Origin: Spirochaetia bacterium
GTDB lineage: Bacteria > Spirochaetota > Spirochaetia > Treponematales > Breznakiellaceae
Length of the DNA stretch: 7,536 nt
Assembly: GCA_025997715.1 (NCBI GenBank)
Contig: BNUY01000142.1
Coordinates: 1 to 7,536 of the forward strand
Reading direction: 5' to 3'
Shown: in pieces, positions 7,162-7,536 of the stretch
Numbering within the stretch: the stretch's first letter is position 1
How the letters are laid out: the number at the start of each line of letters is the position of its first letter
Translations under genes and position numbers: made by a program
Notes under the pieces: generated by a model
What the model saw: only the letters and a program-made list of their open reading frames with translations
What the model was told of the DNA's origin: nothing
The model's database searches: none

Positions 7162-7165
7162 GGAG
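7162..7165 (+). promoter_or_regulatory. Ribosome binding site for the zinc-ribbon gene
   Basis: GGAG lies 7 bases before the ATG at 7173. Another ATG at 7168 is in a different frame and only 2 bases from the site, so 7173 is preferred. Confidence 0.6.
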
Positions 7166-7172
7166 AAATGAA

Positions 7173-7355
7173 ATGCAAGACCCAAATGGCGTCCTACCGG
7201 GCGGCTTTCCGCCCATGAGCGGATTTCGTCCGCCAAAACTCGGACACCACTATTTTGTGTGCAAAAAATGCGGACATCATTTTGAGGGGTTCTTGCCGTT
7301 GTGTCCAAAATGTAAAAGCCTGAAAATTGTCCGGGATACTATAACTAGGTATTAA
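7173..7355 (+). CDS. Small zinc-ribbon protein, 60 aa
   Basis: Encodes 60 aa. The N-terminal ~24 residues are Pro/Gly-rich and probably disordered (PGGFPP, FRPPKLG). The rest is a zinc ribbon with two Cys pairs, C30-x2-C33 and C44-x2-C47, expected to bind one Zn2+. His residues nearby (25, 26, 35, 36) are extra candidate ligands. Such ribbons usually bind nucleic acid or protein partners. The first 68 bases are GC-rich (about 40 of 68 G or C by hand count), unlike the AlbA_2 gene just upstream. It sits 13 bases after that gene and 14 bases before the NERD gene. The size, the site at 7162 and the clean Cys pattern support a real gene. The function is unknown; it may be an accessory of the NERD protein (inference). 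Confidence 0.8.
   Translation: MQDPNGVLPGGFPPMSGFRPPKLGHHYFVCKKCGHHFEGFLPLCPKCKSLKIVRDTITRY
7199..7233 (+). other. Two tandem GC-rich hairpins at the start of the zinc-ribbon gene
   Basis: GGGCGG (7199-7204), loop CTTT, CCGCCC (7209-7214) is a perfect 6-bp stem. GCGGA (7219-7223), loop TTTCG, TCCGC (7229-7233) is a perfect 5-bp stem. The first GGCGG can pair instead with CCGCC at 7230-7234. No U-run follows, so this is not an intrinsic terminator. It may only reflect Pro/Gly codons. Confidence 0.45.
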
Positions 7356-7369
7356 AAAAGGTTAGAAAA

Positions 7370-7536
7370 ATGGCACGAATGATCCCGAAATTAATATCCC
7401 CTGAAATAAAAAGCAATGCGGAACGTAAAATGTTCGCCCTGTTTCAAAACGCGCCTGATACCGATGGTTGGATAGTGCTGCATTCATTGGGTATTGCCAA
7501 TCACTGTAATTTAATATACGGCGAGGTTGATTTTTT
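7370..7536 (+). CDS. NERD-domain (nuclease-related) protein, 3'-partial
   Basis: Only the first 55 codons are present; the frame is open to the right edge. The opening MARMIPKLISPEIKSNAER and the later DGWIVLHSLGIANH and IYGEVDF match my recollection of the N-terminus of NERD-domain proteins. Many of these carry a UvrD/Rep-like or DEAD-type helicase domain downstream, which here would lie outside the window. NERD is a PD-(D/E)xK-like nuclease fold. The Glu of SNAER and the Asp in GEVDF are placed like its first acidic active-site residues; the later Lys-bearing strand is not in view. A purine-rich stretch with AAAAAAGG (to 7361) precedes the ATG by 8 bases. The gene lies 14 bases after the zinc-ribbon stop, so it appears to belong to the same transcript. 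Confidence 0.85.
   Translation, partial: MARMIPKLISPEIKSNAERKMFALFQNAPDTDGWIVLHSLGIANHCNLIYGEVDF

Noticed and set aside
1..7536. CRISPR array, tRNA, rRNA, insertion sequence or att-site repeats
   Set aside because: No regularly spaced repeats, cloverleaf-like sequence, transposase motif or flanking direct repeats were noticed by eye, and coding sequence fills nearly the whole window.

Overview
The window is one tightly packed, single-strand (+) gene cluster with eight genes, two of them cut by the window edges. The DNA is AT-rich, the Shine-Dalgarno sites are good (AAGGAG / AGGAGG type), and the code is standard: TGG codes for Trp, and the seven visible stops are five TAA, two TAG and no TGA. 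An NrdG-like radical-SAM protein points to an organism that lives at least partly without oxygen. A low-GC anaerobe such as a clostridial, spirochaete or similar lineage would fit, but nothing here fixes the taxon. There is no rRNA, tRNA, CRISPR array, transposase or recognisable phage gene.

Layout, left to right: (1) the 3' part of a gene for a coiled-coil protein with a helical C-terminal domain, open to the left edge; (2) an NrdG-type radical-SAM protein of about 204 aa, starting inside the stop codon of gene 1 (TAATG); (3) a 495-aa, largely helical coiled-coil protein with a compact C-terminal domain and a glycine-rich tail; (4) a 259-aa coiled-coil protein; (5) an approximately 870-aa tandem AAA+ ATPase of the classical (CDC48/FtsH-like) clade, overlapping gene 4 by 8 bases; (6) a 259-aa Schlafen/AlbA_2-domain protein, overlapping gene 5 by 13 bases and retaining a candidate nuclease triad; (7) a 60-aa zinc-ribbon protein; (8) the first 55 codons of a NERD-domain (nuclease-related) protein that runs off the right edge. 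Gaps between genes are at most about 30 bases, and no intrinsic terminator is visible, so the whole stretch is probably one transcript with translational coupling. Its promoter lies outside the window.

How the genes may work together (inference): genes 1-5 look like one machine. They comprise a double-ring AAA+ remodeller, three accessory coiled-coil proteins and a radical-SAM enzyme with no glycyl-radical reductase beside it. Genes 6-8 add a putative RNase-like Schlafen domain, a zinc ribbon and a NERD nuclease/helicase-type protein. An AAA+ motor, a modifying enzyme and nucleic-acid effectors in one operon is the sort of architecture seen in prokaryotic conflict/defence loci. I do not recognise this exact combination as a named system. 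The defence assignment rests on context only and is not proved by the sequence.
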